Under the pieces are notes generated by a model. It made no database searches and was not told where the DNA came from. It saw nothing but the letters and a program-made list of their open reading frames with translations. The position numbers were made by a program, and so were the translations under genes. 64,000 nucleotides of DNA from CAYYMH01 sp964472785 (GTDB taxonomy: Bacteria; Zhuqueibacterota; Zhuqueibacteria; Thermofontimicrobiales; Thermofontimicrobiaceae). Shown here in pieces: positions 24,078 through 32,459 of the stretch (position 1 is its first letter; each line of letters opens with the position of its first letter). Where the stretch lies: positions 1 through 64,000 of the forward strand of contig CAYYMH010000014.1 of assembly GCA_964472785.1 (NCBI GenBank), written 5' to 3'.

Positions 24078-27000
24078 TGTTGATTGTTTCTTTCATTAGT
24101 GCTTCAAAATATGCCTTGATCAATTCCTGATAATCTTTGGAATAACCTTCTTTAAGCGCTTTCAGCAAATCTCGATGGATTTCATCACTTTTGTCACCCA
24201 TATTTTCAGGCAATTGTGCCGGACTTAACATTTGGTACTGTTTCCCTGTCTCGGAACGCCGCTTCTTACTGTAATCCTGGGTTCTTGCTGATTTTTGAGC
24301 ATCCAGCAACCGCTGCAGAATACGTTGTTGCCGATTGATCGTTTTTCGTGTCACATTTCGGTTTTCCAAATCGTTAACAACTTCTTTCATTTCCTGACCA
24401 ATTCGATCCAGATCTCCCAGAATCTCCGACCGCTCGCCAAACTCACGTTGCAATTCCTCCATCGTTTTTCGCAATGCTTCCTGTTCTGCTGCTAACCGAG
24501 CCATCGCCGCCTGCTGTTGCAAGGTCATCGGTTGCTGCCCTGGTGATAGCTGGAGTGTTTCCTTATTAAGGCCTTGCTGTTTGCCCGACATTTTGGACAA
24601 CTTCTCCATCAGTTCCTGCAATCCCGCGGCAGAGGCAGAGGAGCTGAGCTGTTGCATTGCTGAATTTATTTGTTTCACGGCCTCGTTTAAACTTAACATC
24701 GCCCGATGTTGAAATCTTGCCGTCTGACCTATGTTTCTCGCTTCAAAATTCGCCAGCGCTTTATTCATGTTTTGCATCGAAAGTCCGACACTGCGCAACA
24801 TATCAGCCGATACAAAAAATGTCTCATTAGATAAATTTGCCAATTGATCTGCAGACCGATTAACCGCATTCAACAAATCATGTTGCTTGTCTGCTTGACG
24901 AGTCAGCAGTGGGCTATTTGGATTTAATTTTTTTGCTTGCATTAATAAGTCTTCTTGAAATTTTGATACCTGAAGAAAATTATTTGAGAGCCGTTTTAAT
25001 TCTGCCATTAACACCTGTTTCTGTTGTTCGATCAGGCTTTTCTTTGTTTGGTTCAACATGTCCAACATATCAGATAATGACGATTGCGCATTCTGACTGT
25101 TTTGCTGAGCGGATTCACAATTTCCGGAATTAAGTTTTGATTTTATCTGATCCATATTGATAATCAATTCTTCTTCAGCCATTTTTTTCAGTATTTTTTC
25201 TAAAGCATCGGAAGGCATCTCTGCAAACTCCTCCATACTGTGCTTCAGCTCGTTGGTTTCGGACAGCAAATCAGATGTTTCTTCTTTGATCTTTTCCTGT
25301 TTTTTAGCTAATTCTTTCTGCTGGTCAGCCATTAAATCTTTCTCAAGTTGTTCACTCATTTCAGTTTGTTTTTTCACTATTGCTTCTGTCTTTTTAACAA
25401 GTTCATCTAATTTCTGTTCGACTTGCAATCGCTTCAGAATATTGAGCGTCTTTTCAATGCTTTTCAAAAATTCATCCTGGGTAAACTTTAGCTCCTCGGC
25501 AACTTTTTTGAGCAGCTCTTCATCAAGATTTTCGGCGGACTTTTGCAGCTCTTTCAGCGCTTTTCTTAATTCATCAGTCATAACCTCATTCAATAGGTTT
25601 TGTAGTTCATTATATTTTTGAAGCGTCTCTAAACTCAACAAATTATTTTTTTCCATCCGCTCAACCATCTGTTCCAATTGCTGTTGAACATCTTCAAGTG
25701 TTTTTTCCAGTTGTTTCTGATTTTCTAATATGTCTTCGATCTGTTTCTTCTCTTCCCATTTTAATTCGGGATTCTGTTTCATCTCCTGAACCAGCTTATC
25801 AACCGTTTCTTTTAGTTCTTTGCTTTTTTCATACAATCCTTCAATATTACCGTATGTTTCTTCCTGATCTGACTCAACCTCTGCATAAATTTCTTCCAAG
25901 GTAGGAAAGCGAGCGGAGTAAGTCCGGCTCTTTGAGCTTTTTGGTCCCGAAATCACATCATTGTCAAAAACCTCGACAAAATATTGAATTGCATCACCCG
26001 GAAATAAATCAAATGAGGAAATATCCCAGAGATATTCTAACACCAGCTTGTCTTTGCTTTTATGGTCAAAATCTATCGGCAAATAGTTTTGTGTCGTATC
26101 CGAATGAGGCATATCGGATTTAAACATTTTATAACCCAATCTTAATTTAGAGAATCCGAAATCATCCTCCGCAACAATTGAAAGCGAAAGGATCAAGTCT
26201 TCAGTCAGGTCAACATCTTTTCCCGGATACGCAATATACACGTTCGGATAAATATCTTCAACAAGCGATATTCGATATTCGATTGGGTTTGGATTATTAT
26301 AATTTTCCTGATCTTTTAGATGGATTTTATAAAGCCCCTCGCGAAATACTCTGAACTTACCGTTCGCCACAAATCCATCACTGGCCAATTTAGTTTCCCT
26401 TTCATTGCCAAATACAATCGATGCTTTTGCAAGTTCTTTGTTGGAAACAATTTCGACTTTTGCCTCCGATCCTTTTAAGCAATTGATATCACCGATATTC
26501 TGTGGCAACAACTCCGGGTTTAATCTCGTGTAGCCGGGCGGAAAGATTTCTACTTGTAATGATTGGACAAGTGGGCGTTCAAAAATTTCGATTACGTACG
26601 TCTCTGTTTTTACCTCCCCGAACGAAAAATAGTATGCTGTTGTATCCTGAATATGATCAATCACGTATTCAAATGTATTATCAGATTTTGAAAACAAAGC
26701 ATGCTTCAGATGATATTCGTTGTTCACTTCCCTCACGTGAATGTCAAGTTTATCAACAGCTTTTCCTTCAACAACCGCACTTATTCTTACTGTCTCATTT
26801 CTGAGTACTTTTGTATCTCCGGGCGTTACAACAATGCTAATTTTGGGCTTATCCTTAAATTCCGTGAACGGATTTAATAGTCGGTGCTGCGCATCGCGTA
26901 ATGTTTCGCCAAACAATACTGTTAGTCCAAAATAAAGGATAAAGGTCAAGATAAAAACTCTACCGTATTTTTTTATCGGAGTAGTCGGAATAAATTTTTT

Positions 27001-27447
27001 GAAATCAATATGTTTGACTTGTCGATAAATTTCCGTCACCGTTTTTTCGATTAGCGGCTTTGAATAACCTTGTGTGGAAACATTCAAGTTGGAATAAATT
27101 TGAAGCGCATTTGCAAAATTATCATCGATTCTCTTTTGTTTAAGTCCGATTTCCATTGCAATTTGGACATCACTCGGATGATTTTTCAGCAGAAAATTCC
27201 ACAAAGGTTTGAAAACTTTTACAGCTCCTGTAGCAATAATTATCACCAAGCCTATTAAATCGACAATGAGTCGCCCGGTTGTTCCCAATCGAAACAAAGA
27301 TTCTAAAAATTTAGCCGACAAGATTGTTATGGCACAAACGATAACAAAAATGAGAATACCGGTTAAGAGATCAATTCGTTTTTTTTGAATTCGGACTTTA
27401 TGAATTCGTGCTTTTAAATCTTGATATTTTTTGTATGATTTGTCCAT
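24061..27447 (-). CDS. DUF4175-type membrane protein with long coiled coil
   Basis: 1128 residues. Three hydrophobic helices lie near the N-terminus (about 27-50, 60-80 and 145-165). A beta-rich extracytoplasmic region follows (about 180-510). A very long Glu/Lys/Gln-rich coiled coil starts around 515 (ESDQEETYGNIEGLYEKSKELKETV) and extends past 780, then Gln/Leu-rich helices to the end. This is the layout of the DUF4175 family common in FCB and related bacteria. A shared operon with DUF4159, TPR and VWA-like proteins is typical. ATG start; the ribosome site is weak, and the gene lies only three bases after DUF4159, so translation is probably coupled. A structural or tethering role in the envelope is plausible but untested. 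Confidence 0.8.
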   Translation of the reverse strand: MDKSYKKYQDLKARIHKVRIQKKRIDLLTGILIFVIVCAITILSAKFLESLFRLGTTGRLIVDLIGLVIIIATGAVKVFKPLWNFLLKNHPSDVQIAMEIGLKQKRIDDNFANALQIYSNLNVSTQGYSKPLIEKTVTEIYRQVKHIDFKKFIPTTPIKKYGRVFILTFILYFGLTVLFGETLRDAQHRLLNPFTEFKDKPKISIVVTPGDTKVLRNETVRISAVVEGKAVDKLDIHVREVNNEYHLKHALFSKSDNTFEYVIDHIQDTTAYYFSFGEVKTETYVIEIFERPLVQSLQVEIFPPGYTRLNPELLPQNIGDINCLKGSEAKVEIVSNKELAKASIVFGNERETKLASDGFVANGKFRVFREGLYKIHLKDQENYNNPNPIEYRISLVEDIYPNVYIAYPGKDVDLTEDLILSLSIVAEDDFGFSKLRLGYKMFKSDMPHSDTTQNYLPIDFDHKSKDKLVLEYLWDISSFDLFPGDAIQYFVEVFDNDVISGPKSSKSRTYSARFPTLEEIYAEVESDQEETYGNIEGLYEKSKELKETVDKLVQEMKQNPELKWEEKKQIEDILENQKQLEKTLEDVQQQLEQMVERMEKNNLLSLETLQKYNELQNLLNEVMTDELRKALKELQKSAENLDEELLKKVAEELKFTQDEFLKSIEKTLNILKRLQVEQKLDELVKKTEAIVKKQTEMSEQLEKDLMADQQKELAKKQEKIKEETSDLLSETNELKHSMEEFAEMPSDALEKILKKMAEEELIINMDQIKSKLNSGNCESAQQNSQNAQSSLSDMLDMLNQTKKSLIEQQKQVLMAELKRLSNNFLQVSKFQEDLLMQAKKLNPNSPLLTRQADKQHDLLNAVNRSADQLANLSNETFFVSADMLRSVGLSMQNMNKALANFEARNIGQTARFQHRAMLSLNEAVKQINSAMQQLSSSASAAGLQELMEKLSKMSGKQQGLNKETLQLSPGQQPMTLQQQAAMARLAAEQEALRKTMEELQREFGERSEILGDLDRIGQEMKEVVNDLENRNVTRKTINRQQRILQRLLDAQKSARTQDYSKKRRSETGKQYQMLSPAQLPENMGDKSDEIHRDLLKALKEGYSKDYQELIKAYFEALMKETINNEKIN

Positions 27448-27450
27448 ATT

Positions 27451-28182
27451 TTATTCTGTCAGCGCATTAATGATAATATTGGTTCCTATTTTTAACGCCT
27501 CTTGTCTCGTTGTTTCCGGATCCTGATGAACATCAGGATCCGCCCATCCGTCTGAAATGTTAGTATTAAAACTATAGTAAACGATGAGTCTTCCCTCATG
27601 AAATACCCCATAGCCGTGTGGCGGTCCTCCATCATGTTCATGAATTTTGGGCAATCCGTTTGGAAAATCAAAATGGCTGTGATAAATTTTGTGACTAAAT
27701 GGCAATTCAATTAACGTTTTATCGGGAAACACCTTTTTCATCATTTGTCTAAAATATTGATCCATACCATAATCATCATCCGCATACAGGAAGCCGCCGT
27801 TGATCAAATAATCTCTTAAGCGTTTAGCCTCTTCTTCAGAAATGGTAATTTTTCCGTGCCCTGTCATAAAAAGAACAGGGAATGAAAAAAGCTCCCGATC
27901 CATTATTGCCACCTGTTTTTCATCGGTCGCTGTTTTTATGTTCGTATTAATGCGGATAAACTTCAATAGATTTGGCACAGCAGAAGGATCGTTGTACCAG
28001 TCTCCTCCGCCATTATATTTTAACCGCGCAATCGTGAAAGCGCTCGGCCGTTCATTCGCCTGGGAATAACAGATGTCAGGTAATATGAAAATAAAAAAAA
28101 GCAAAATGATCGGTACATGCCCACGAATTTTTTGCAATCCATTATGGTGATTGAAATTTGTTGTAAGCCTAAAGCAATTCAT
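27451..28182 (-). CDS. DUF4159 family exported protein
   Basis: 243 residues. A hydrophobic export signal lies at about residues 23-42 (HVPIILLFFIFILPDICYSQA), preceded by a longer polar N-region than usual; the true start could be slightly inside. The mature region has the DUF4159 pattern: RLKYNGGGDWYNDPSA, then LFMTGHGKITISEEEAKRLRDYL, GGFLYADDDYGMD, and the late HYSH/HEHDGG..HGYGV region. The fold is related to glutamine-amidotransferase-like domains, with no obvious catalytic Cys. First gene of the DUF4159-DUF4175-TPR-amidotransferase-like-YjbQ operon, with a possible attenuator upstream. Function unknown. Confidence 0.85.
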   Translation of the reverse strand: MNCFRLTTNFNHHNGLQKIRGHVPIILLFFIFILPDICYSQANERPSAFTIARLKYNGGGDWYNDPSAVPNLLKFIRINTNIKTATDEKQVAIMDRELFSFPVLFMTGHGKITISEEEAKRLRDYLINGGFLYADDDYGMDQYFRQMMKKVFPDKTLIELPFSHKIYHSHFDFPNGLPKIHEHDGGPPHGYGVFHEGRLIVYYSFNTNISDGWADPDVHQDPETTRQEALKIGTNIIINALTE

Positions 28183-28257
28183 TTGATGTTATCACTATGA
28201 TTGAACGATGAAATTTCTTTTCCGTTAAATGTGAGATTCAATTTTTTAAATAAAAAA

Positions 28258-28281
28258 ACCCTTTGGAAATGATCAAAGGGT
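28258..28281 (-). terminator. Rho-independent terminator below the SurA operon
   Basis: On the minus strand, stem ACCCTTTG / CAAAGGGT (8 bp, perfect) with an 8-base loop, followed by a run of seven Ts. It lies 113 bases past the SurA stop codon and 76 bases before the DUF4159 start, so it either ends the foldase operon or gates read-through into the next operon. Confidence 0.75.
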
Positions 28282-28348
28282 ATAAAAGCTCTTTAAAATA
28301 AGCTTTTTCAAAGGTTAAGCGCATCTATTTCTACAGGTCAGCCCTTTG
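28282..28348 (-). promoter_or_regulatory. Possible alternative-pairing leader upstream of the terminator
   Basis: Minus-strand order: CAAAGGG (28348-28342), CCTTTG (28314-28309), a second small hairpin AAAAGCT/AGCTTTT (28307-28284), then the terminator arms ACCCTTTG (28281-28274) and CAAAGGGT (28265-28258). The first element can pair either with CCTTTG or with the 5' arm of the terminator, which is attenuator-like geometry. This is only a pairing argument; no known riboswitch class was recognised. Confidence 0.3.
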
Positions 28349-28393
28349 TTTCCATTTTTTATTTTTGTTGCCTGCTTTCCTTTCTTTTAAAAT

Positions 28394-29692
28394 CTATAAA
28401 TCTTCTGTGGTCTTGATTTCAACATACACATCCTTTTTAAGCTTGTTCACCCATTTTTCAAATTCACGTTGCCGCTTTAAATTCAGTGCCCAGTTTTGAA
28501 TTCGTTCCCAATCTTTTTCAATTGATATTTCCCGTGCCGATTCTCTGGAATTCAACTTTAAAATATGCCAGCCAAACTTCGTTTTGAATGGTTGAGAAAT
28601 CTCTCCCTCTTCCATACCTCCAATCACATCCTTAAACTCTTTCACTGTCAAATTTTCACTTTCGAATAACCCTAAATGTCCGCCTTCTTTTCTCGTCGTT
28701 TCATCATCTGAATACTCTTTTGCAATTTCCCTAAACTCAGTGTCGGGTTTTTCAAGCATTTCTCTTATTTCTTTTACTTTCGCTTCTGTGGCTGCCTCAT
28801 CTCCTGCTGCGGGCTGTACCATCAAGAGTAAATGCCTCACATTGATTTTGTCCCCTTTTCGATCGATGCACTGAATGATGTGAAAACCGAATTGTGTCTT
28901 AACGATGTCAGATATTTCTCCGGGTTCCAGTAAAAATGCCACTTCTTCGAATTCAGGTACAAAATCACCTCGTTCAATATAACCCAATTCTCCGCCGCGA
29001 TCTTTACTTCCGGGATCTTCTGAATATTCTCTGCACAATTTTTCAAAATCTTCGCCTGCATCTACACGCTTTTTTAATTCTTCTATTTTTTCCCTGGTCT
29101 GACTCTGTGAAGACTCGCTGGGTTCAACCTCGATTAAGATATGGCTAATATCCACCGTTTCCTTCAACTGTGGTAAACTGTCTTTCATCGTCCGATAGAA
29201 CTCCTCTATCTCCCGACGGGTAATCTGAATTTCTTGGTATTTTGTGTTTCTCAACATTTCAACCATCAGGTTATCTCTCACATCCTCACGAAATGTTCTC
29301 TTGATTTTATTGATCGGCATCCCCAGTTGCTTTTCGAGCTCTTGTTCTGATCCAACACGTAAAATCATGTTATTAATTTGTTCTTCCAATACATTATCCA
29401 CTTGACGATCCGGAACCAGAATGCTATCTTCCTCTGCTTTTACCAATAATATTTTCTGATTAATCAAATTATTGAGTGTTTCTTTCTGTAATTGATTAAA
29501 TTTATCCGGATCTTTTCTGGGATCGATACCCATTTGGAAAGATAAATTTAGAGAAAACTGTGTCAACTCCGAAGCCATAATGATATCGTCTTCGACGATG
29601 GCGACAACTTTATCAATCACCTGTTGCGCAGATAAACTTGTAAAGCTTACTGCAAGTATTAACTTAATGTAAATTATTTTTTTTATTGTCAT
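28394..29692 (-). CDS. surA: SurA-like periplasmic chaperone/peptidyl-prolyl isomerase
   Basis: About 432 residues with the SurA layout: signal peptide (MTIKKIIYIKLILAVSFTSLSAQ), SurA N-terminal helical domain (about 24-160, starting VIDKVVAIVEDDIIMASEL), then two parvulin/PpiC domains. Parvulin 1 is about 180-275 (ISHILIEV...GGELGYIERGDFVPEFEEVAFLL) and parvulin 2 about 285-385 (VRHLLLMV...FGWHILKLN). I start at the ATG at 29692, preceded by GGAGAG; a TTG 12 bases upstream lies on the wrong side of that ribosome site. Its role is to escort outer-membrane proteins across the periplasm. It is the last of three consecutive PpiC-type genes, 23 bases after the second. Confidence 0.9.
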   Translation of the reverse strand: MTIKKIIYIKLILAVSFTSLSAQQVIDKVVAIVEDDIIMASELTQFSLNLSFQMGIDPRKDPDKFNQLQKETLNNLINQKILLVKAEEDSILVPDRQVDNVLEEQINNMILRVGSEQELEKQLGMPINKIKRTFREDVRDNLMVEMLRNTKYQEIQITRREIEEFYRTMKDSLPQLKETVDISHILIEVEPSESSQSQTREKIEELKKRVDAGEDFEKLCREYSEDPGSKDRGGELGYIERGDFVPEFEEVAFLLEPGEISDIVKTQFGFHIIQCIDRKGDKINVRHLLLMVQPAAGDEAATEAKVKEIREMLEKPDTEFREIAKEYSDDETTRKEGGHLGLFESENLTVKEFKDVIGGMEEGEISQPFKTKFGWHILKLNSRESAREISIEKDWERIQNWALNLKRQREFEKWVNKLKKDVYVEIKTTEDL

Positions 29693-29715
29693 GTTACTCT
29701 CCAAAATTATTTACG

Positions 29716-30588
29716 CTAATTTAGTGGTCGATTCCTTCTAATCACGCTTGAATCGCTATAGAGTTTTTTAAGTACATCCTCATTTTTTTTAACAATTATC
29801 TTCTTTCTGAGATCGGTAATTAATTCCTGAAACAATATTTTCTTTTTTTTAGATTTTAATCGTGAATCAATCTTTTCACGAGCTTCTTCAAAGCTAATCG
29901 TTTCCCCTTTTTCTCTTTTGTCTAAAATTTTGAATATATGATAACCAAAATCAGATTGAATGGGGCGGGTTACTGAACCGACCCGATAAGAAAATATCCT
30001 CGCTGCAACGTCAGAAACAACATCATTTCTCGAAAAGTAATCCAATTCGATTCTTCCCTTTTTTTGATAATCGATAGACAATTCCTTCGCCACTTTTACA
30101 AAATCTTCTCCCTGGAGAATTCTGTTTCTGGCTGCTTCCGCTTCAACTTTTGTTTCTAATAAAATATGAAGCGCATGTATTTGATCTTCGGGGACCTGAA
30201 AATTTTCCTTGTTGCTTTCATAATATTTGAATGCTTCTTCATCAGAAATTTCGACCTCCTCTTGTAGGTAGTGGTCTAAATATTTTTTTATCAAAAGATT
30301 TTTTTTTGCCCTTTCAAGGTCTCTTCGATAATCTTCTTCTAAATCCATTCCCAACTTCAACGCGCCCTGATATATTAATTCATTTTCGATCCATTGTTGA
30401 ATAAAATTATTAATTTGTTCCTTCGAAATGCTATCCTTCATAAAATCGGGAATTTCCCGATCTAACTTTTTGAGCGTGAGTTTTTCTGTGCCAATTGAAA
30501 CAATGACATCCTCTTCCTTTTTTTCTTTTGTCCCACAGCTTATCACAATTATCATCAACAAAATAAATGTTTTTCCAATGTTTTTCAT
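29716..30588 (-). CDS. PpiC-type peptidyl-prolyl isomerase, probable lipoprotein
   Basis: 290 residues. The N-terminus (MKNIGKTFILLMIIVISCGTKEKK) is a short signal ending in a Cys that fits a lipobox, so it is likely a lipoprotein. A SurA_N-like helical segment covers about 30-125, and one parvulin domain about 135-240, with IHALHILLETK, the GRIELDYFSRNDVVSDVAARIF segment and DFGYHIFKI. It has one parvulin domain where its neighbours have two. Ribosome site AGAGGAC upstream. It lies between a two-parvulin lipoprotein and the SurA-like gene on the same strand with gaps of about 30 bases, so this is one transcription unit. Expected to help fold periplasmic or outer-membrane proteins. Confidence 0.88.
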   Translation of the reverse strand: MKNIGKTFILLMIIVISCGTKEKKEEDVIVSIGTEKLTLKKLDREIPDFMKDSISKEQINNFIQQWIENELIYQGALKLGMDLEEDYRRDLERAKKNLLIKKYLDHYLQEEVEISDEEAFKYYESNKENFQVPEDQIHALHILLETKVEAEAARNRILQGEDFVKVAKELSIDYQKKGRIELDYFSRNDVVSDVAARIFSYRVGSVTRPIQSDFGYHIFKILDKREKGETISFEEAREKIDSRLKSKKKKILFQELITDLRKKIIVKKNEDVLKKLYSDSSVIRRNRPLN

Positions 30589-30619
30589 TTGTCCTCTTTG
30601 TTGTTTTTATTTAATTCCA

Positions 30620-32395
30620 TTACTCCACTAAAAGAACATCACTTCCAACATAATCCTGTCCCGCTAATGTAAGGTTTTTTTCATAAATCGCCCAGTCAAC
30701 GGTTTCTCTCAATCTATTTATCCATGCTTCTTCAATCTTTCTCGTCTGATCCCGTCGATAACGCGCTTTAACAACCGTTTTGGCTTCTTCAAAAGTTTTT
30801 AGCGTTGCCGGTTTCTTTTTAAAAACCTTCACGATGCTATACCCATTCCCGATTCGGATCGGTTCAGTAATCCCCCCAACTTCAACAGCAAACGCGGGCT
30901 TACCAATTCCGGCGCGACCTTCGGAAATAAAACCATGTTTACCGTTGTTCTTATCGAGGCTCTTTTTTTTATTATATTTTCCGAATAAAGCTGTAAAATT
31001 TAACCCCTTTCTTGCTTCTTGAACAACCTTTTCCGCCACGGACTTGTCATTCACATAAATTTCTTGCACCTCTCGCATCGGTGGATGTTTATAATCTTCG
31101 CGATTCTCTTCGAAGAATTTTTTTAGTGCTTCAGGCGTCATATCAATCTTGTTGAACACGCGCTCCTTTTTTATTTGATTCAACATCAAACTTTCTTGAT
31201 AATTTTTTCGCTGGCTTTCAACAACCGGATCATTTTGTATATTTTTTTGCTCACACTCTTCCTTTAAAACAGCAAAATTAACAAGACGACGATCTACAAA
31301 ATCCTCAACATCTTCATCTGTTTTAAACATCGGGCGACGGTGAGAAGGATGTTTTTCAACTTCTTCAATAAAATCTCCAATCGTAATATTCTTGAAACTC
31401 AATTCTACAACACTTTTTTTCATATCTGCTTTGCTGAATTTTGAAGATAATGATCCTGATTGTTGGCTTTGTGATTGTTGACTATCATTGCTGTTTCTAT
31501 CAGGCTGATTTATGTTACTTACGATCGTCTGTAAGCCTGAACCATTATATTTAAATTTGTATTTCTTCTTCAATTCATCAATGTAATCATAATAAGCTTG
31601 CGTCAGCTCGCTGCTGTGCATTTTGAGAATTGCCTGTCTGATTCTCTCTTTTTGTATATCATAAGGGGGTAAAGGTAATTTTTTTATATGAACCACTTTG
31701 ATGATATAGTATCCGTCTTTAGTCTCAATTGGATCGGATATCTCATTTTCCTTCATCGAAAATGCTGCAACATAAAGAGGATTATTGGCTGATTTAACGT
31801 TCCAGCTCATATAATTTAAAACACCGCCCTTTTTTGCAGTATTAATATCATTAGAGTTGCTTTTTGCCATTTCGCCGAAGTCTTCACCATGTTTTATACG
31901 ACGGGCAAGATCGTCTGCTAATTCCTTTATTTTTAATTTTGACCCCTGATCATGAGAATCGAATTTTAGGAATATCTGCCTTATTTTAACTTGCTTACCC
32001 GTTTTTTTGTAATATTCCTTTATTCGTGACTCCGGGATTATCTTTTCAATTACCTCCTTGTCTATCAGGCGACGGAACATATATACGCTTGTTCTGTTTT
32101 CAAGTAACTCAACGATCTTTTCATTTTCATCAGCTTTATTTTGATAAGCATCAATAAGCTGTAATTTTTTATCTATCATTGTATTTAAAAATTCTTTTTT
32201 GGTTGCTAAATCAGCAGAATTCACCTGTTCAGTTGATCTGCCCTGTCCAAATTCTCTTTCAAATTCTTCTATGGTAATAGTTCTCCCACCCACACGTGCA
32301 ACGATTTTCTTCTCTTGTTTGGAGCACTGAAAACCGATAAAACAAATTAAAGCTAAAACCACAAAAATAGAAATTATGCGAGTTACTTTTTTCAT
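30620..32395 (-). CDS. Two-parvulin PpiC-type isomerase, probable lipoprotein
   Basis: 591 residues. The signal peptide ends IGFQC-SKQ, a probable lipidation site. Two parvulin domains: about 150-270 (VKIRQIFLKFD, KKGGVLNYMSW, KDGYYIIKV) and about 450-555 (REVQEIYVND, KHGFISEGRAGIGKPAFAV, NGYSIVKVF). Between them is a Gln/Ser-rich linker (SNDSQQSQSQQSGSLSS) that probably gives flexibility. Ribosome site GGAGGGAG a few bases before the ATG. First gene of the three-foldase unit, 64 bases downstream of mfd. The second domain is more diverged, so catalytic competence there is uncertain; chaperone action does not require it. Confidence 0.87.
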   Translation of the reverse strand: MKKVTRIISIFVVLALICFIGFQCSKQEKKIVARVGGRTITIEEFEREFGQGRSTEQVNSADLATKKEFLNTMIDKKLQLIDAYQNKADENEKIVELLENRTSVYMFRRLIDKEVIEKIIPESRIKEYYKKTGKQVKIRQIFLKFDSHDQGSKLKIKELADDLARRIKHGEDFGEMAKSNSNDINTAKKGGVLNYMSWNVKSANNPLYVAAFSMKENEISDPIETKDGYYIIKVVHIKKLPLPPYDIQKERIRQAILKMHSSELTQAYYDYIDELKKKYKFKYNGSGLQTIVSNINQPDRNSNDSQQSQSQQSGSLSSKFSKADMKKSVVELSFKNITIGDFIEEVEKHPSHRRPMFKTDEDVEDFVDRRLVNFAVLKEECEQKNIQNDPVVESQRKNYQESLMLNQIKKERVFNKIDMTPEALKKFFEENREDYKHPPMREVQEIYVNDKSVAEKVVQEARKGLNFTALFGKYNKKKSLDKNNGKHGFISEGRAGIGKPAFAVEVGGITEPIRIGNGYSIVKVFKKKPATLKTFEEAKTVVKARYRRDQTRKIEEAWINRLRETVDWAIYEKNLTLAGQDYVGSDVLLVE

Positions 32396-32459
32396 TTCTC
32401 CCTCCAGTATGTATAATCTTTTAATATAGCTTATCTTTGATTACATCCAGCATAATAGA

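Noticed and set aside
25157..25621. Antisense open frame of 154 codons opposite the DUF4175 coiled coil
   Set aside because: It is Ser/Phe/Leu-rich, the mirror image of a Glu/Lys coiled coil, without a ribosome site or family resemblance.
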